Origin: Chloroflexota bacterium
GTDB lineage: Bacteria > Chloroflexota > Anaerolineae > Caldilineales > Caldilineaceae
Direction: 5' to 3'
NCBI GenBank assembly: GCA_024277175.1
Contig: JAJRVT010000109.1
Span: 1-37,764, forward strand
Length of the DNA stretch: 37,764 nucleotides
Shown: positions 1 through 8,480 of the stretch, piece by piece
Position numbering within the stretch: the first letter of the stretch is position 1
How the letters are laid out: every line of letters begins with the position of its first letter
The notes under the pieces: model-generated
Seen by the model: the letters and a program-made list of their open reading frames with translations, nothing else
The model's database searches: none
What the model was told of the DNA's origin: nothing
Translations under genes and position numbers: made by a program

Positions 1-212
1 GGTTCATCGTCCAGCAGGAGCTCGCCCTGGTCCGGCCGGTGGATGCCGGTCATGATCTTGATCAGGGTGGACTTCCCTGCCCCGTTTTCGCCGATGAGCG
101 CGTGGACCTCGCCCGGATAAAGGGTCAGCGAGACGTCGTCCAGGGCCTGGGTGGCGTCGAAACGCTTGAAGACATGTCGGATTTCCATGACGGGCGTCTG
201 CCCTGTAGTCAT
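1..212 (-). CDS. Sugar-type ABC transporter ATP-binding protein, N-terminal part (runs off the left edge)
   Basis: The minus strand reads from an ATG at 212-210 into the first 70 residues of an ABC ATPase. The Walker A motif GENGAGKST is seen, preceded by a typical ABC beta-strand start ([10 protein letters not shown]). The GENGAGKST form and the following [13 protein letters not shown] are typical of the first half of RbsA/MglA-type sugar importer ATPases, which carry two ABC domains; this assignment is from family knowledge. AAGGA lies about 8 bases upstream of the ATG. A second in-frame ATG at 188 is possible. The gene lies downstream of the DeoR regulator on the same strand, separated by a hairpin repeat, so control of sugar uptake by that regulator is plausible but inferred. 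Confidence 0.85.
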   Translation of the reverse strand, partial: MTTGQTPVMEIRHVFKRFDATQALDDVSLTLYPGEVHALIGENGAGKSTLIKIMTGIHRPDQGELLLDDE

Positions 213-261
213 GCTGGCCTTCCTTTACGTGATCCTGAACTTGACTTTTTTGCGAGTGCGA

Positions 262-353
262 TTGAAACGCGGATCTTCCCGGATGGAGCCGGATTTTCAC
301 GGATTACAAATCTGTGAAAATCCGCTCTAATCAGCAGAAATCCGCGTTCTAAT
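262..353. repeat. Hairpin repeat, family 1, copy A
   Basis: Imperfect palindrome whose ends are AACGCGGAT on the left and ATCCGCGTTCTA on the right. The centre has CCGGATTTTCACGGATT pairing partly with a TGTGAAAATCCG arm. This is the most degenerate of the six clear copies in the window. It lies between the DeoR gene and the ABC ATPase gene, just downstream of the DeoR stop codon. Confidence 0.75.
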
Positions 354-364
354 TTTGCTCACCC

Positions 365-1135
365 TTAAACGATCGTCACTTCCACGCCCTGCCGGCGCAC
401 GGCGTCGACCAACTCAGCCGGCGCGTCCCGATCGGTAATGATCTGGCTTACCTGTTGAAGTGGAGCGAAGGTGATCACGCCCACCTGACCCCATTTGGTA
501 GCGTCCAACAGCGTGATCACGCTCCGACAGCTTGCGACCATGCGTCGCTTCCATTCCGCCTCTTCCAAATTGACGTCGGTCAGTCCCTGCTCCAGGGTGA
601 CGCCCCGAGCGCCGAAAAAACCCATGAGCAGGTGGATCTGCGCCAATTCCTTATGCTCGTTTGGCCCGACCAGCGAGATCGAATCCCGCCGCAGACGACC
701 GCCTGGCATGATCACGTTGACGTGGCGGTTGCGCAGAAGACCCATAGCCGCCTTCAGGCTGTTGGTGACCACCGTGAGGTCGCGTCGGTTTTCGAGATAG
801 GGGATCATGGCGATGGCTGTGGTGCTGGCGTCCAGGGCGATGGCGTCGCCATCCTGAACCAGGGCCGCGGCCGCGCGACCGATGCGTGTTTTTTGTTCGG
901 CCTGTTGCTGTTGGCGGATGTCGAAGGATAGCTCCGGTTGGGCCATGACCGCGGTGGCCCCGCCCCGGGTGCGCACCAGCAAGCCCTGCCGGCTCAGCGC
1001 GCGCAGGTCGGTGCGGATCGTCACCTCGGAGACGCCAAAATGGGAACTCAACTCGGCGACCGAAAGCTGCCCGGCCCCGTCGAAGGCGGTCAGTATGGCC
1101 TGTCTGCGTTGGGCGAGCCGGTGTTCTTTCCCCAA
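365..1135 (-). CDS. DeoR-family transcriptional regulator
   Basis: A 256-residue protein of normal length for the family. An N-terminal winged helix-turn-helix (about residues 8-60) contains HFGVSEVTIRTDLRAL, followed by LLVRTRGGA, the usual DeoR wing. The rest (about 75-235) is the DeoR C-terminal sensor domain, related to sugar-phosphate isomerases, which normally binds a phosphorylated sugar. The start is a TTG at 1135-1133: AGGAG sits 7 bases upstream, and the nearest upstream ATG is out of frame. A strong promoter and operator-like repeats lie upstream (1194-1262), which suggests autoregulation. A sugar ABC ATPase gene follows on the same strand, so it probably controls a carbohydrate uptake operon; the sugar is unknown. 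Confidence 0.92.
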   Translation of the reverse strand: MGKEHRLAQRRQAILTAFDGAGQLSVAELSSHFGVSEVTIRTDLRALSRQGLLVRTRGGATAVMAQPELSFDIRQQQQAEQKTRIGRAAAALVQDGDAIALDASTTAIAMIPYLENRRDLTVVTNSLKAAMGLLRNRHVNVIMPGGRLRRDSISLVGPNEHKELAQIHLLMGFFGARGVTLEQGLTDVNLEEAEWKRRMVASCRSVITLLDATKWGQVGVITFAPLQQVSQIITDRDAPAELVDAVRRQGVEVTIV

Positions 1136-1211
1136 GCCGGGTCTCCTGGCATGCTGTTGGCTTTAGCGGGTATGCGCATGGTTAACTGTCAAACGAAAGG
1201 GAATTGAAGCT

Positions 1212-1240
1212 ATTGTAGTATGGAAAACCTTCATTGTCAA
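1212..1240 (-). promoter_or_regulatory. Sigma-70-type promoter of the DeoR gene
   Basis: Reading the minus strand, TTGACA (1240-1235) and TACAAT (1217-1212) are separated by exactly 17 bases. This is a near-consensus housekeeping promoter, with a predicted start near 1205 and a leader of about 70 bases to the TTG start codon. Confidence 0.8.
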
Positions 1241-1244
1241 GGGG

Positions 1245-1262
1245 TTTCGTAAAAAAACGAAA
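1245..1262. promoter_or_regulatory. Probable DeoR-family operator (TTTCGT dyad)
   Basis: Perfect inverted repeat TTTCGT-6 bases-ACGAAA, placed just upstream of the -35 box. A further half site (TTTCG on the minus strand, 1198-1194) lies just downstream of the predicted transcription start. TTTCG/CGAAA half sites are common in operators of DeoR-family regulators (established family knowledge). Flanking of the promoter by these motifs fits repression of the regulator's own gene. Confidence 0.6.
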
Positions 1263-1326
1263 GAAATAGAAGATTTGCTGTTAAGGGTGGCAAAGGTATG
1301 GGAGCGCACACTACAAACGCATCGGC

Positions 1327-2979
1327 TCAGGCGCGCTCGACAGCGACGCTCTGCTTTCCGATCCGGTAGGCGCCGTTTCGGGCCAGGACCTGACCCACGA
1401 AGCGTTCGGGCACATCCACCAGCGTACGGTCCTGCTGAATACGAATCTTGCCGATGGCGTAGCCGGGGATGTTGGCGTGGCGGGCGATGGTGCGCACGAT
1501 GTCATTGGCGCGCACGCCATGGATCTGGCCCAGGCTGAGCGAAAGCCGCACCATGTCCTTGTCCTGGAACTTCCGACCCTGGCCGCGGCCGGGCTGGGCC
1601 GATCCCCGCCGGTCGTCTCGTTTTCCCTTGTACGATGCTGATTTACGCTGACGTCCGGGGCGCACCTCGCTGATGGGCGCAATCGGGCGCTGCCGATCGT
1701 CGACGCGCGCCAGCTTGAGCGCCACTGCCGCGATCTCCACCGGATCGTGGCCTTCCATCATCAACGCCGCCACCATCTCCCGCTCGCGGCTGCACCGTCC
1801 CCGCTGGAGCCAGACCATGACCTGCTCTTGCAGGCGCTCATCCCGCCGGGCCTGGATCTCCTCTACTGTGGGTAGGACAGCGAGCGCGATCTTGTGTTTC
1901 GTGTAGCCCTCGATGCGGTTCAATCGCCATTGCTCTGAGGGCGTCAGCAGGGTGAGGGCCACGCCCGTCTTGCCGGCCCGCCCCGTGCGCCCGATGCGAT
2001 GGACGTAGACTTCTGGCTCCGGCGGCAGGTCGACGTTGAACACGTGGGAGATGTCGTCCACATCCAGCCCGCGCGCGGCCACGTCGGTGGCCACCAGCAC
2101 GTTGAGCTTTTTGTTGCGGAAGCGGGCCAGCACCCGGGTGCGTGCGTCCTGGCTCATCTCACCGCTCAGCGGCTCAGCCGCGAAGCCCCGCTCGGAGAGA
2201 GCGTTGGCCAGCTCGCCGGTGCGGGCGCGCGTGCGCACGAAGATGAGCGCGCTGCTGATCTCTTCGACCTCGAAGAGGCGGGTGAGCGCGGCCAGCTTGT
2301 CGGTCTCGTTGACCAGGTAGTAGCGCTGGTCGATGGCGGCCACCGTCATCTGTTTGTGCTGGATGGTAACGGATTCGGGTTCGTGCATGTACTGGTCGGC
2401 CAGTTTGCGGATCGCGAAGGGCAGCGTGGCCGAGAAGAGCGCGGTCTGGCGGGCGGTGGGCGTCTGGCTGAGGATGGTTTCGATGTCCTCGATGAAGCCC
2501 ATGCTCAGCATCTCATCGGCCTCGTCCAGCACCACCGTGTTGACCTGACTCAGGTCCAGCGCCTTTTTTTCGATCAGGTCGATCAGCCGGCCGGGCGTGC
2601 CGACCACGATGTCCACGCCCTGGCGAAGCTGGCCGATCTGGCGGCCATACGACTGGCCGCCATAGACCGCAAGCACGTTCACGCCCAGGGAGCGCCCGTA
2701 CTGCTCCATGGCCCGGGCCACCTGCATGGCCAACTCGCGCGTGGGCGCGAGGACCAGGCACTGGACATGGCCCAGCCCCACGGTCAGGTTCTGGAGGATG
2801 GGCAGCGCGAAGGCCGCGGTCTTGCCTGTACCGGTCTGGGCCTGGCCGATCACATCGCGGCCACTCAGCATCAGCGGGATCATCTCGGTTTGGATGGGTG
2901 TGGGGTCGGTGTAACCGCGCGCGGTCACCGTCTGCACCAGCAACGGGTGCAGGCCTAACTGGGTAAATTCGGTTGTCAT
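1327..2979 (-). CDS. deaD: DEAD-box ATP-dependent RNA helicase (DeaD/CsdA type)
   Basis: A 550-residue RNA helicase. The N-terminal core has the Q motif region (PTPIQTEMIP), Walker A AQTGTGKT (47-54), PTRELA (79-84), the DEAD box (152-155) and SAT. The second RecA domain has the ATDVAARGLD and HRIGRTGRAG motifs. A basic, Arg/Lys-rich linker precedes a C-terminal DbpA-type RNA-binding domain (about 475-548), as in CsdA/DeaD. These proteins unwind RNA in ribosome assembly, RNA decay and cold adaptation (family knowledge). The ATG at 2979 is preceded by TTAGGAGCTATCTG, a good ribosome-binding site. Its leader of about 185 bases carries two hairpins, one followed by a U run. Confidence 0.96.
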   Translation of the reverse strand: MTTEFTQLGLHPLLVQTVTARGYTDPTPIQTEMIPLMLSGRDVIGQAQTGTGKTAAFALPILQNLTVGLGHVQCLVLAPTRELAMQVARAMEQYGRSLGVNVLAVYGGQSYGRQIGQLRQGVDIVVGTPGRLIDLIEKKALDLSQVNTVVLDEADEMLSMGFIEDIETILSQTPTARQTALFSATLPFAIRKLADQYMHEPESVTIQHKQMTVAAIDQRYYLVNETDKLAALTRLFEVEEISSALIFVRTRARTGELANALSERGFAAEPLSGEMSQDARTRVLARFRNKKLNVLVATDVAARGLDVDDISHVFNVDLPPEPEVYVHRIGRTGRAGKTGVALTLLTPSEQWRLNRIEGYTKHKIALAVLPTVEEIQARRDERLQEQVMVWLQRGRCSREREMVAALMMEGHDPVEIAAVALKLARVDDRQRPIAPISEVRPGRQRKSASYKGKRDDRRGSAQPGRGQGRKFQDKDMVRLSLSLGQIHGVRANDIVRTIARHANIPGYAIGKIRIQQDRTLVDVPERFVGQVLARNGAYRIGKQSVAVERA

Positions 2980-3072
2980 CAGATAGCTCCTAATTGGCTA
3001 TGGTCATGCCCCATTTGCGGCAGCAGACCCGTCCCAATCCCGTTCAATCTGTAGGAACCTGTCCGATGCAAC

Positions 3073-3102
3073 AAAAAACGCCCGACATATTTTGTCCGGG
3101 CG
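3073..3102 (-). terminator. Hairpin plus U run in the helicase leader (terminator or attenuator)
   Basis: On the minus strand, CGCCCG (3102-3097) and CGGGCG (3084-3079) form a GC-rich stem extended by a short AC/GT pairing, followed directly by TTTTTT (3078-3073). This is a standard intrinsic terminator shape. It lies between the predicted helicase promoter (3171-3179) and the helicase start at 2979, so it may attenuate the helicase. It could also simply end transcription from the lipoprotein gene upstream. Confidence 0.65.
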
Positions 3103-3170
3103 CCGATCTGGAGTACACAAAACAAAATGAATATACGATTTGGCCCCGCATGTGCGGATGGCCGAAGAAG

Positions 3171-3179
3171 AGTATAGCA
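3171..3179 (-). promoter_or_regulatory. deaD: Extended -10 promoter for the helicase gene
   Basis: Minus-strand TGCTATACT (3179-3171) matches the extended -10 pattern TGnTATAAT at all but one position. No good -35 box is seen, which is usual for extended -10 promoters. The transcript would begin near 3164 with a GGCC...GGCC hairpin (3163-3142) at its 5' end. The same TGCTATACT motif recurs at 27607-27599. Confidence 0.55.
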
Positions 3180-3262
3180 TAGTTAGCGGGTTTTGGGTAT
3201 TTTTCTCTCAAAGCATGGGCAGAGGAAGCTGAACCGGAATACGCATCAGGTCGACTATGATT

Positions 3263-3760
3263 TCACCGCCCCCCACCAAGGTCGCCCAGTGACCAGAAAA
3301 AGACCTGATTTTGGGCTTCATCGACGGCGAGATAGGCGGAGTTGCAACCATAGAAGACGTAACGCGGAACGGCCGTATCAGCCCACTGTAGATCGTCGGG
3401 CCACCAGGATGCCGATAGCTGCTGGGGAAAGTCTGCTGCGGTCAGATCAGCCGGCGCGCATTGGCTCAGAAAGTCATCCATCTCCGCCGGGTCGAACTGA
3501 AACGTCAGCATGATTTCATTGGTGTCGATGTCATACTTCAGGTTGATGTCCGAGGCTGATTCGGGCAGATATTCGGGAATCCAGCCCCGTTCTATCATGT
3601 CAGACGCCTGGGCGGCCTTGTAATCAGCATAGGCGTATGTCTGTTGATCGGTGAAAAACAGGCGCGCAGAAGCACAGCCAGTCACCAGGAACAAGGCCAC
3701 CGAGATGGCCAGCATGGCGGTCAGCCTCGCGCTCTTGCGTCGCCCTGTCTCGCTCATCAT
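3263..3760 (-). CDS. Small predicted lipoprotein, unknown function
   Basis: A 165-residue protein with a basic N-terminus, a hydrophobic segment and a lipobox LVTGC (cysteine at about residue 29), so it should be exported and lipid-anchored. The mature part is acidic and rich in Trp, Tyr and Asp, with YKAAQASDMIERGWIPEYLP near its start and two further cysteines. I do not recognise a named domain. The start is at 3760 or at the adjacent ATG at 3757; AAGGA lies about 9 bases upstream of the first. It is divergent from the large lipoprotein gene at 4131, and there is no sign of shared function beyond location in the envelope. Confidence 0.75.
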   Translation of the reverse strand: MMSETGRRKSARLTAMLAISVALFLVTGCASARLFFTDQQTYAYADYKAAQASDMIERGWIPEYLPESASDINLKYDIDTNEIMLTFQFDPAEMDDFLSQCAPADLTAADFPQQLSASWWPDDLQWADTAVPRYVFYGCNSAYLAVDEAQNQVFFWSLGDLGGGR

Positions 3761-4130
3761 ATTGTCTTTTCCTTCGACTGCTGAATTTGTTGATATGCAT
3801 CTTCAACATTGACGAAAAAAACGGTATATAGTTCCAGTTTTGCCGCCGCGCGTTGGCTTCCGTCTGAGGGAATCCACTCTTTTCCCACTTCATCGACAAA
3901 CGGTCCGACTTCTAAATTCATCTTCTGTTATAATTTCAATAGGGTGCATGGCGGCCGGAGTTGGCGCGTCCAGGATCGACCATCTGTCACGCCAGCGCCA
4001 GCCACCATCATCACGCACATCAACGCAACAAAACCACCCAGAGCGACGTCACCAATGTGGACCCGATGTCATGGTTTACGTTTCACGTCTTTAACACATC
4101 ACGTTTTCACGCATCATTCGGAGTGTTACG
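3761..4130. other. Divergent intergenic region of 370 bases
   Basis: No convincing gene is present. An extended -10 promoter (TGTTATAAT, 3926-3934) points at the large lipoprotein gene. The last 60 bases hold imperfect repeats of ACGTTTCACG and CACGTTTTCACGC (about 4078-4112), which resemble, in reverse complement, the GTGAAACGTGAA repeats at 12262-12300. The rest shows nothing that I can assign. Confidence 0.5.
3926..3934 (+). promoter_or_regulatory. Extended -10 promoter for the large lipoprotein gene
   Basis: TGTTATAAT is a perfect extended -10 element (TGnTATAAT). No good -35 is present at 17 bases. The predicted transcript would start near 3941 and carry a leader of about 190 bases before the ATG at 4131. 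Confidence 0.55.
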
Positions 4131-7100
4131 ATGAAAATCGACCAATCTCCAATCGCCAATTTCCAATCGCTTTCTCGCACCGGGCTGCTCGTCGCCACGC
4201 TGGGCCTGCTTGCCCTGCTGCTGGCCGGCTGCAACCTGCCCATCGCGGCCGCTCCGCCCAACCCGACGCCGGCGCTCATTCCGGTGAACGCACCCGTCAT
4301 CGCCGTGGCGCCCACTTCCGGCGGCCCCGGGACCACGGTGGAGGTCTCGGGCGCGGGCTGGCGGGCGGACGAGGTCGTCTATATCAAGCTAGAGGCGCTG
4401 GTGGATGAGCAGGTGGAGGAAGCCACGGTCGCGGTCGCCACCGCCGGCGAGAACGGACGTTTCGCCACCTCCTTCCTCTATCCCCTCACCGGCGTCTGGC
4501 CCCAGCAGAGCGCCGTCCAGATCCTGGCTGAATCGCTGAAACGGGAGCAGCCGGCCGTGGCCTCCTTCCTGGTCGTGGAAGAGGGGACGGTCACGCCTAT
4601 AGCCACGCCGACCCTGTCCGCTATGCCCGCAGCCACATCCGTGGCCACGCCGCCGGCTGGCCAGCCAGCGAATGTGGCCCGCGTCACCTCTTCGGCCCTC
4701 AACCTGCGCAGCGGACCGGGCAGCAGCTACGCCATTATCCGCGCCCTGCCCCGGGGAACCCGCATGCTGGTCCTGGGCCAGAGCGCCAACGCCTACTGGC
4801 TGTTGGTGCGTCTGGATGGCGGCGTAGAAGGCTGGGTGGCCCGCCCCTACACCGACTATCGCGGGCAGGCTCCGGTCGTTCCCGTGGCCACCCGTCCTGT
4901 GCCCGTTTATACGGCCACGCCTGTGGCCCCCTATCCGACCTCGACGCCGTCTATCAGCCCCTGGCGGGGCGAATATTACGCCAATATGGACCTGCTGGGC
5001 GCGCCGGCGCTGGTGCGCGACGACCCGGCCATCAATTTCAACTGGGGCTATGGCTCGCCGGCTTACGGCTTCCCCGCCGACAATTTTTCCGTGCGCTGGA
5101 CGCAGTCGAGTTACTTCGGCGGCGGGACCTATCGCTTCTACGCCAACGCGGATGACGGCGTGCGCATCTGGGTGGATGGCCAGCTGATCCTGGATCAGTG
5201 GCATCCGGCCACCGGGCGCACCTACAGCGTGGACCGCACCTTGAGCGTCGGCCCCCACACCGTGATCGTAGAATATTATGAGGCCACGCAGGTGGCCAAG
5301 ATCAAGGTGTGGTGGGAATATGTGGGCGGTGGCCAGCCCGACTATTATCCCGACTGGCGAGGCGACTACTACCGCAACAAGTCCCTGTCTGGCGCGCCGG
5401 CGCTGACCCGCAACGATTCGGCCATCGACTTCAACTGGGGCTACGGTTCGCCCGCGCCGGCGATCCCGTCCGACTACTTCTCCGTGCGCTGGACTCGCAC
5501 CCTCTATTTCGACGAGGGGCGCTATCGCTTCAGCGGCCGCTACGACGACGGCATGCGCATCTATGTGGACGGCCACCTGGTGGTGGACGACTGGACCGTG
5601 GGCAGCGTGCGCGAGCGCTCAGGCGAGATCTATCTCTCGCGCGGCAGCCACAACCTCCAGGTGGACTACTTCGAGAACACGGGCGAGGCTCAGGCCAGGG
5701 CCTGGTGGCAACGGGTGGATGATCAGCCTGACCACTTCCCGGACTGGAAGGGCGAATACTGGACCAACCCCAGCCTCTCCGGCAACCCGCGCCTGGCGCG
5801 CAACGATCGGAACATCAACTTTAACTGGGGGACCGGATCGCCCGATCCCCGCATCCCCGCGGATAACTTCTCGGCCCGCTGGACCCGCACCTTCGACTTC
5901 AGCCCCGGGATCTATCGCTTCTACGCCCGCGCGGATGACGGCGTGCGCGTCTGGGTGGGCAATACGCTGCTTATCGACGAGTGGCATGACAACCGCGCTG
6001 GTTTCTATTACACTGGCGACATCTATCTCGACCGGCGGGAGCAGGTCAAGGTGGAATACTACGAGCATCTTGGCGGGGCGTTGATTCACGTCTACTTCGA
6101 GCGCATCGCGTCCGGCACACCTACGCCCACGCCCACCTATACGCCCACGGCGACGCCAACCTTCACGGCGACGCCCACGAATACGCCCACGCCCGTGCGC
6201 CCCACCGCCCCCTATGCCGAGGTGCGGCCCGGTTTCGGCGGCGCAGGGACCCAGGTGACGGTGGGCGGCGGCGGCTTCCCGGCCAATACCCAGGTGACGG
6301 TCTACCTGGGTGCGACGGTTCGGGCCGCGCAGCGCGACCAAGCCAATGCCCGGCGCTACGCCACCACAACCACCGATGGCCAGGGCGAGTATGTGGCCAC
6401 TTTCACCATGCCCGCGACCTGGCCCGACGGCTCGCCCATCCAACCCGGCCAGTTGCTGATCCTGGTGGCGACAGACAATTTCGTGACCTCGGCCTCAGCC
6501 CTTTTTGATTACCAGGTTGCGACCCAGACTCCGGCTGCGCCCGTTCCCTCTGCTCGGATCGATCCCAACCGGGGCGGTCCCGGCGCCCAGGTGACGGTCA
6601 GCGGCGGCGGCTTCCCGGCCCGCGTCACGATCAACGTCTATCTGGCCGGGGTGGCGAACGCAGCCCAGACCCGGGAGACCGAACCTGCCCGCTACGCCAC
6701 CACCACGACTGACGCCAATGGCGACTATCAGGTCTCGTTCACCATGCCCGACCGTTGGCCCGACGGCTCGCCTATCCAGACCGGCAAGCTGGCGGTATTG
6801 GTGGCTACGGATGACTTCGGCGTGGAGGCCGGCGATTTCTTCGACTACTTCACCGAACGCCCGAATCCGTCTCTGGACGTCACGCCTCTCTTCGGCGGCC
6901 CGGGGACCCAGGTGCGGGTGCGGGGCCAAGGCTTCCCGGCTCGCGTCCACATCAACCTGCTCCTGGCCACGTTGGATGAGCAGATCGGCTCCGGTGACAA
7001 CCCGGAGGTCTACGCCACAACCACCACCGACCGCAACGGCGCTTTCGCCATGGTCTTCACCATGCCCGATCAGTGGCCGGATGGGTCGCCCATCGGGGCC

Positions 7101-7658
7101 GGCGAGTTGGTGATCGTGGTGACGACCATCGACTACAGCGTGACCGCTAGCACGGTCTTCGACTTCGTCCCGGTCGCGCCGACCGACACGCCTCCGCCGC
7201 CCACAAATACACCGGCCGCGCCCACGCCCACCTTTACGCCGGCCCCGCCCGCGTCCGCACCCAGCGCGCAGATCAGCCCCGGCTCGGGCGCCCCCGGCGT
7301 GAGCGTGACGGTGAGCGGCGACGGCTTTCCAGCCAATGCGAGCCTGACCGTCTTCTTGGCCCGCTTCGACGCTTCCGGCGGAGCCGGCGCGCCGGAACGT
7401 TACGCCACCACCACGTCCGACGGCGGCGGGGCCTACAGCGTCACCTTCATCATCCCGGATCGCTGGCCCGACGGCTCCCCCGTGACCGATGGACGCCTGT
7501 TGATCCTGGTGGCGACCAATGACTTTCAGACCCAGGCGACGGCCACCTTCAAGGTGACGGGCGCAGCCAAGCAGCCCCAACCTCTGGCATCGCCCACCAC
7601 GCCTCCTGACGGGCCGGGGACGATCCCGCCGGCCCCTGATCAGGAAGGCGGAGGATAA
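4131..7658 (+). CDS. Large multidomain surface lipoprotein (SH3b, three PA14-like domains, Ig/TIG-like repeats)
   Basis: This 1175-residue protein has a lipobox LLAGC (cysteine 34). In order: a divergent Ig/TIG-like repeat (about 55-150), a bacterial SH3 domain (about 181-245, with LNLRSGPGSSY), a Pro-Thr linker, three PA14-like domains starting near 278, 409 and 539 (each with W-x-GEYY/DYY/EYW, INFNWG and a DDGVR/DDGMR-type motif), a Thr-Pro linker near 660-690, then four close copies of a repeat of about 100 residues near 697, 807, 915 and 1044. Each repeat contains YATTTTD or YATTTSD and RWPDGSP-like motifs. PA14 and SH3b domains usually bind glycans or cell wall, so an adhesive or glycan-binding role at the surface is likely. 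No catalytic domain is seen. GGAG lies 7 bases before the ATG. The first 15 residues are encoded by CCAATC-type repetitive DNA. Confidence 0.9.
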   Translation: MKIDQSPIANFQSLSRTGLLVATLGLLALLLAGCNLPIAAAPPNPTPALIPVNAPVIAVAPTSGGPGTTVEVSGAGWRADEVVYIKLEALVDEQVEEATVAVATAGENGRFATSFLYPLTGVWPQQSAVQILAESLKREQPAVASFLVVEEGTVTPIATPTLSAMPAATSVATPPAGQPANVARVTSSALNLRSGPGSSYAIIRALPRGTRMLVLGQSANAYWLLVRLDGGVEGWVARPYTDYRGQAPVVPVATRPVPVYTATPVAPYPTSTPSISPWRGEYYANMDLLGAPALVRDDPAINFNWGYGSPAYGFPADNFSVRWTQSSYFGGGTYRFYANADDGVRIWVDGQLILDQWHPATGRTYSVDRTLSVGPHTVIVEYYEATQVAKIKVWWEYVGGGQPDYYPDWRGDYYRNKSLSGAPALTRNDSAIDFNWGYGSPAPAIPSDYFSVRWTRTLYFDEGRYRFSGRYDDGMRIYVDGHLVVDDWTVGSVRERSGEIYLSRGSHNLQVDYFENTGEAQARAWWQRVDDQPDHFPDWKGEYWTNPSLSGNPRLARNDRNINFNWGTGSPDPRIPADNFSARWTRTFDFSPGIYRFYARADDGVRVWVGNTLLIDEWHDNRAGFYYTGDIYLDRREQVKVEYYEHLGGALIHVYFERIASGTPTPTPTYTPTATPTFTATPTNTPTPVRPTAPYAEVRPGFGGAGTQVTVGGGGFPANTQVTVYLGATVRAAQRDQANARRYATTTTDGQGEYVATFTMPATWPDGSPIQPGQLLILVATDNFVTSASALFDYQVATQTPAAPVPSARIDPNRGGPGAQVTVSGGGFPARVTINVYLAGVANAAQTRETEPARYATTTTDANGDYQVSFTMPDRWPDGSPIQTGKLAVLVATDDFGVEAGDFFDYFTERPNPSLDVTPLFGGPGTQVRVRGQGFPARVHINLLLATLDEQIGSGDNPEVYATTTTDRNGAFAMVFTMPDQWPDGSPIGAGELVIVVTTIDYSVTASTVFDFVPVAPTDTPPPPTNTPAAPTPTFTPAPPASAPSAQISPGSGAPGVSVTVSGDGFPANASLTVFLARFDASGGAGAPERYATTTSDGGGAYSVTFIIPDRWPDGSPVTDGRLLILVATNDFQTQATATFKVTGAAKQPQPLASPTTPPDGPGTIPPAPDQEGGG

Positions 7659-7702
7659 ACTGGCCATCTGGCCAGGTGAAAAACCGATCTGACGACCAGC
7701 TT

Positions 7703-7745
7703 AAAATCCCCCCTGATGTCGGGCGCATCAGGGGGGATTTTCTTT
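7703..7745 (+). terminator. Intrinsic terminator after the large lipoprotein gene
   Basis: A perfect 16-bp inverted repeat, AAAATCCCCCCTGATG with its complement, has a 7-base loop (7719-7725) and is followed by TTTTCTTTT. With A and T runs on the two sides it could work in both directions. Confidence 0.9.
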
Positions 7746-7807
7746 TATAGTGAAGAAGAAGAATTCCGTCTCTGGATGAATGGTGAACACACCAAGGAGG
7801 TATGTCT

Positions 7808-8455
7808 ATGTTGGTACGTGATCGCATGACTTCGCCGGCGGTGACCATCGCGCCTGACACGCCTTTCCAGGATGCGGTGAAGTTGATGCGCGAGCATGGC
7901 TTCCGCCGTTTGCCTGTCGTCAGCAAGCATGGAGAATTGGTTGGCATCGTCTCCGAGCGCGATCTTCTCCACGCTGCGCCCTCGCCGGCCACGTCACTGA
8001 GCGTGTGGGAAATGAATTACCTGTTGTGGAAACTCAAAATCGATGAACTGATGACCCACAAGGTCGTCTCCGTGTCGCCGGATACGCCCATTGAGGAAGC
8101 GGCCCATCTGATGGTGGATCGCAAAGTGGGGGGCCTGCCTGTGGTCGACGACCAGAATCATGTGGTCGGCGTCATTACCGAAACCGACATCTTCCGCGCC
8201 TTTGTGGAGATGTTGGGCAGCGGCGAGAAGGGGGTGCGTCTTTCCCTGGATGTCCCGACGGGTGCAGGCGTTCTGGCCAAGCTCTCCCAGACCATCTATG
8301 CGCTAGGGGGCGTCATTATGAGCGTCGGCTCCTGGGATTCGGAGGCCAATGAACGTCGCCGCATCCTGATCAAGGTGCGCAACGTAGGCAAAGATCAGTT
8401 GGTCGATGCGCTCGAAGCCCTGGGAGACCATGTGGTGGACGTCAGCGAAGTCTGA
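7808..8455 (+). CDS. CBS-pair protein with C-terminal ACT-like domain (AcuB type)
   Basis: A 215-residue cytosolic protein with two CBS motifs (about residues 5-60 and 80-135, each with RRLPVV/GGLPVV and a [15 protein letters not shown] strand) and a C-terminal ACT-like region (about 145-215). CBS pairs bind adenine nucleotides and ACT domains bind small ligands such as amino acids, so a sensor of energy or metabolite state is likely (family knowledge). The start was set at 7808, because AAGGAGGT (7794-7801) abuts the first ATG at 7802 but is correctly spaced for the second. It lies between two terminators, directly upstream of nifJ. Confidence 0.88.
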   Translation: MLVRDRMTSPAVTIAPDTPFQDAVKLMREHGFRRLPVVSKHGELVGIVSERDLLHAAPSPATSLSVWEMNYLLWKLKIDELMTHKVVSVSPDTPIEEAAHLMVDRKVGGLPVVDDQNHVVGVITETDIFRAFVEMLGSGEKGVRLSLDVPTGAGVLAKLSQTIYALGGVIMSVGSWDSEANERRRILIKVRNVGKDQLVDALEALGDHVVDVSEV

Positions 8456-8480
8456 CATTTTATGGTCCATGCGTCCGGCC

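Noticed and set aside
1999-2958. A 319-codon plus-strand frame
   Set aside because: Antisense of the DEAD-box helicase gene.
3624-3899. Possible minus-strand gene upstream of the small lipoprotein
   Set aside because: It overlaps the lipoprotein signal-peptide region in another frame and has no domain or good ribosome-binding site.
6495-7667. A 390-codon minus-strand frame
   Set aside because: Antisense of the lipoprotein repeats; its apparent periodicity is copied from them.
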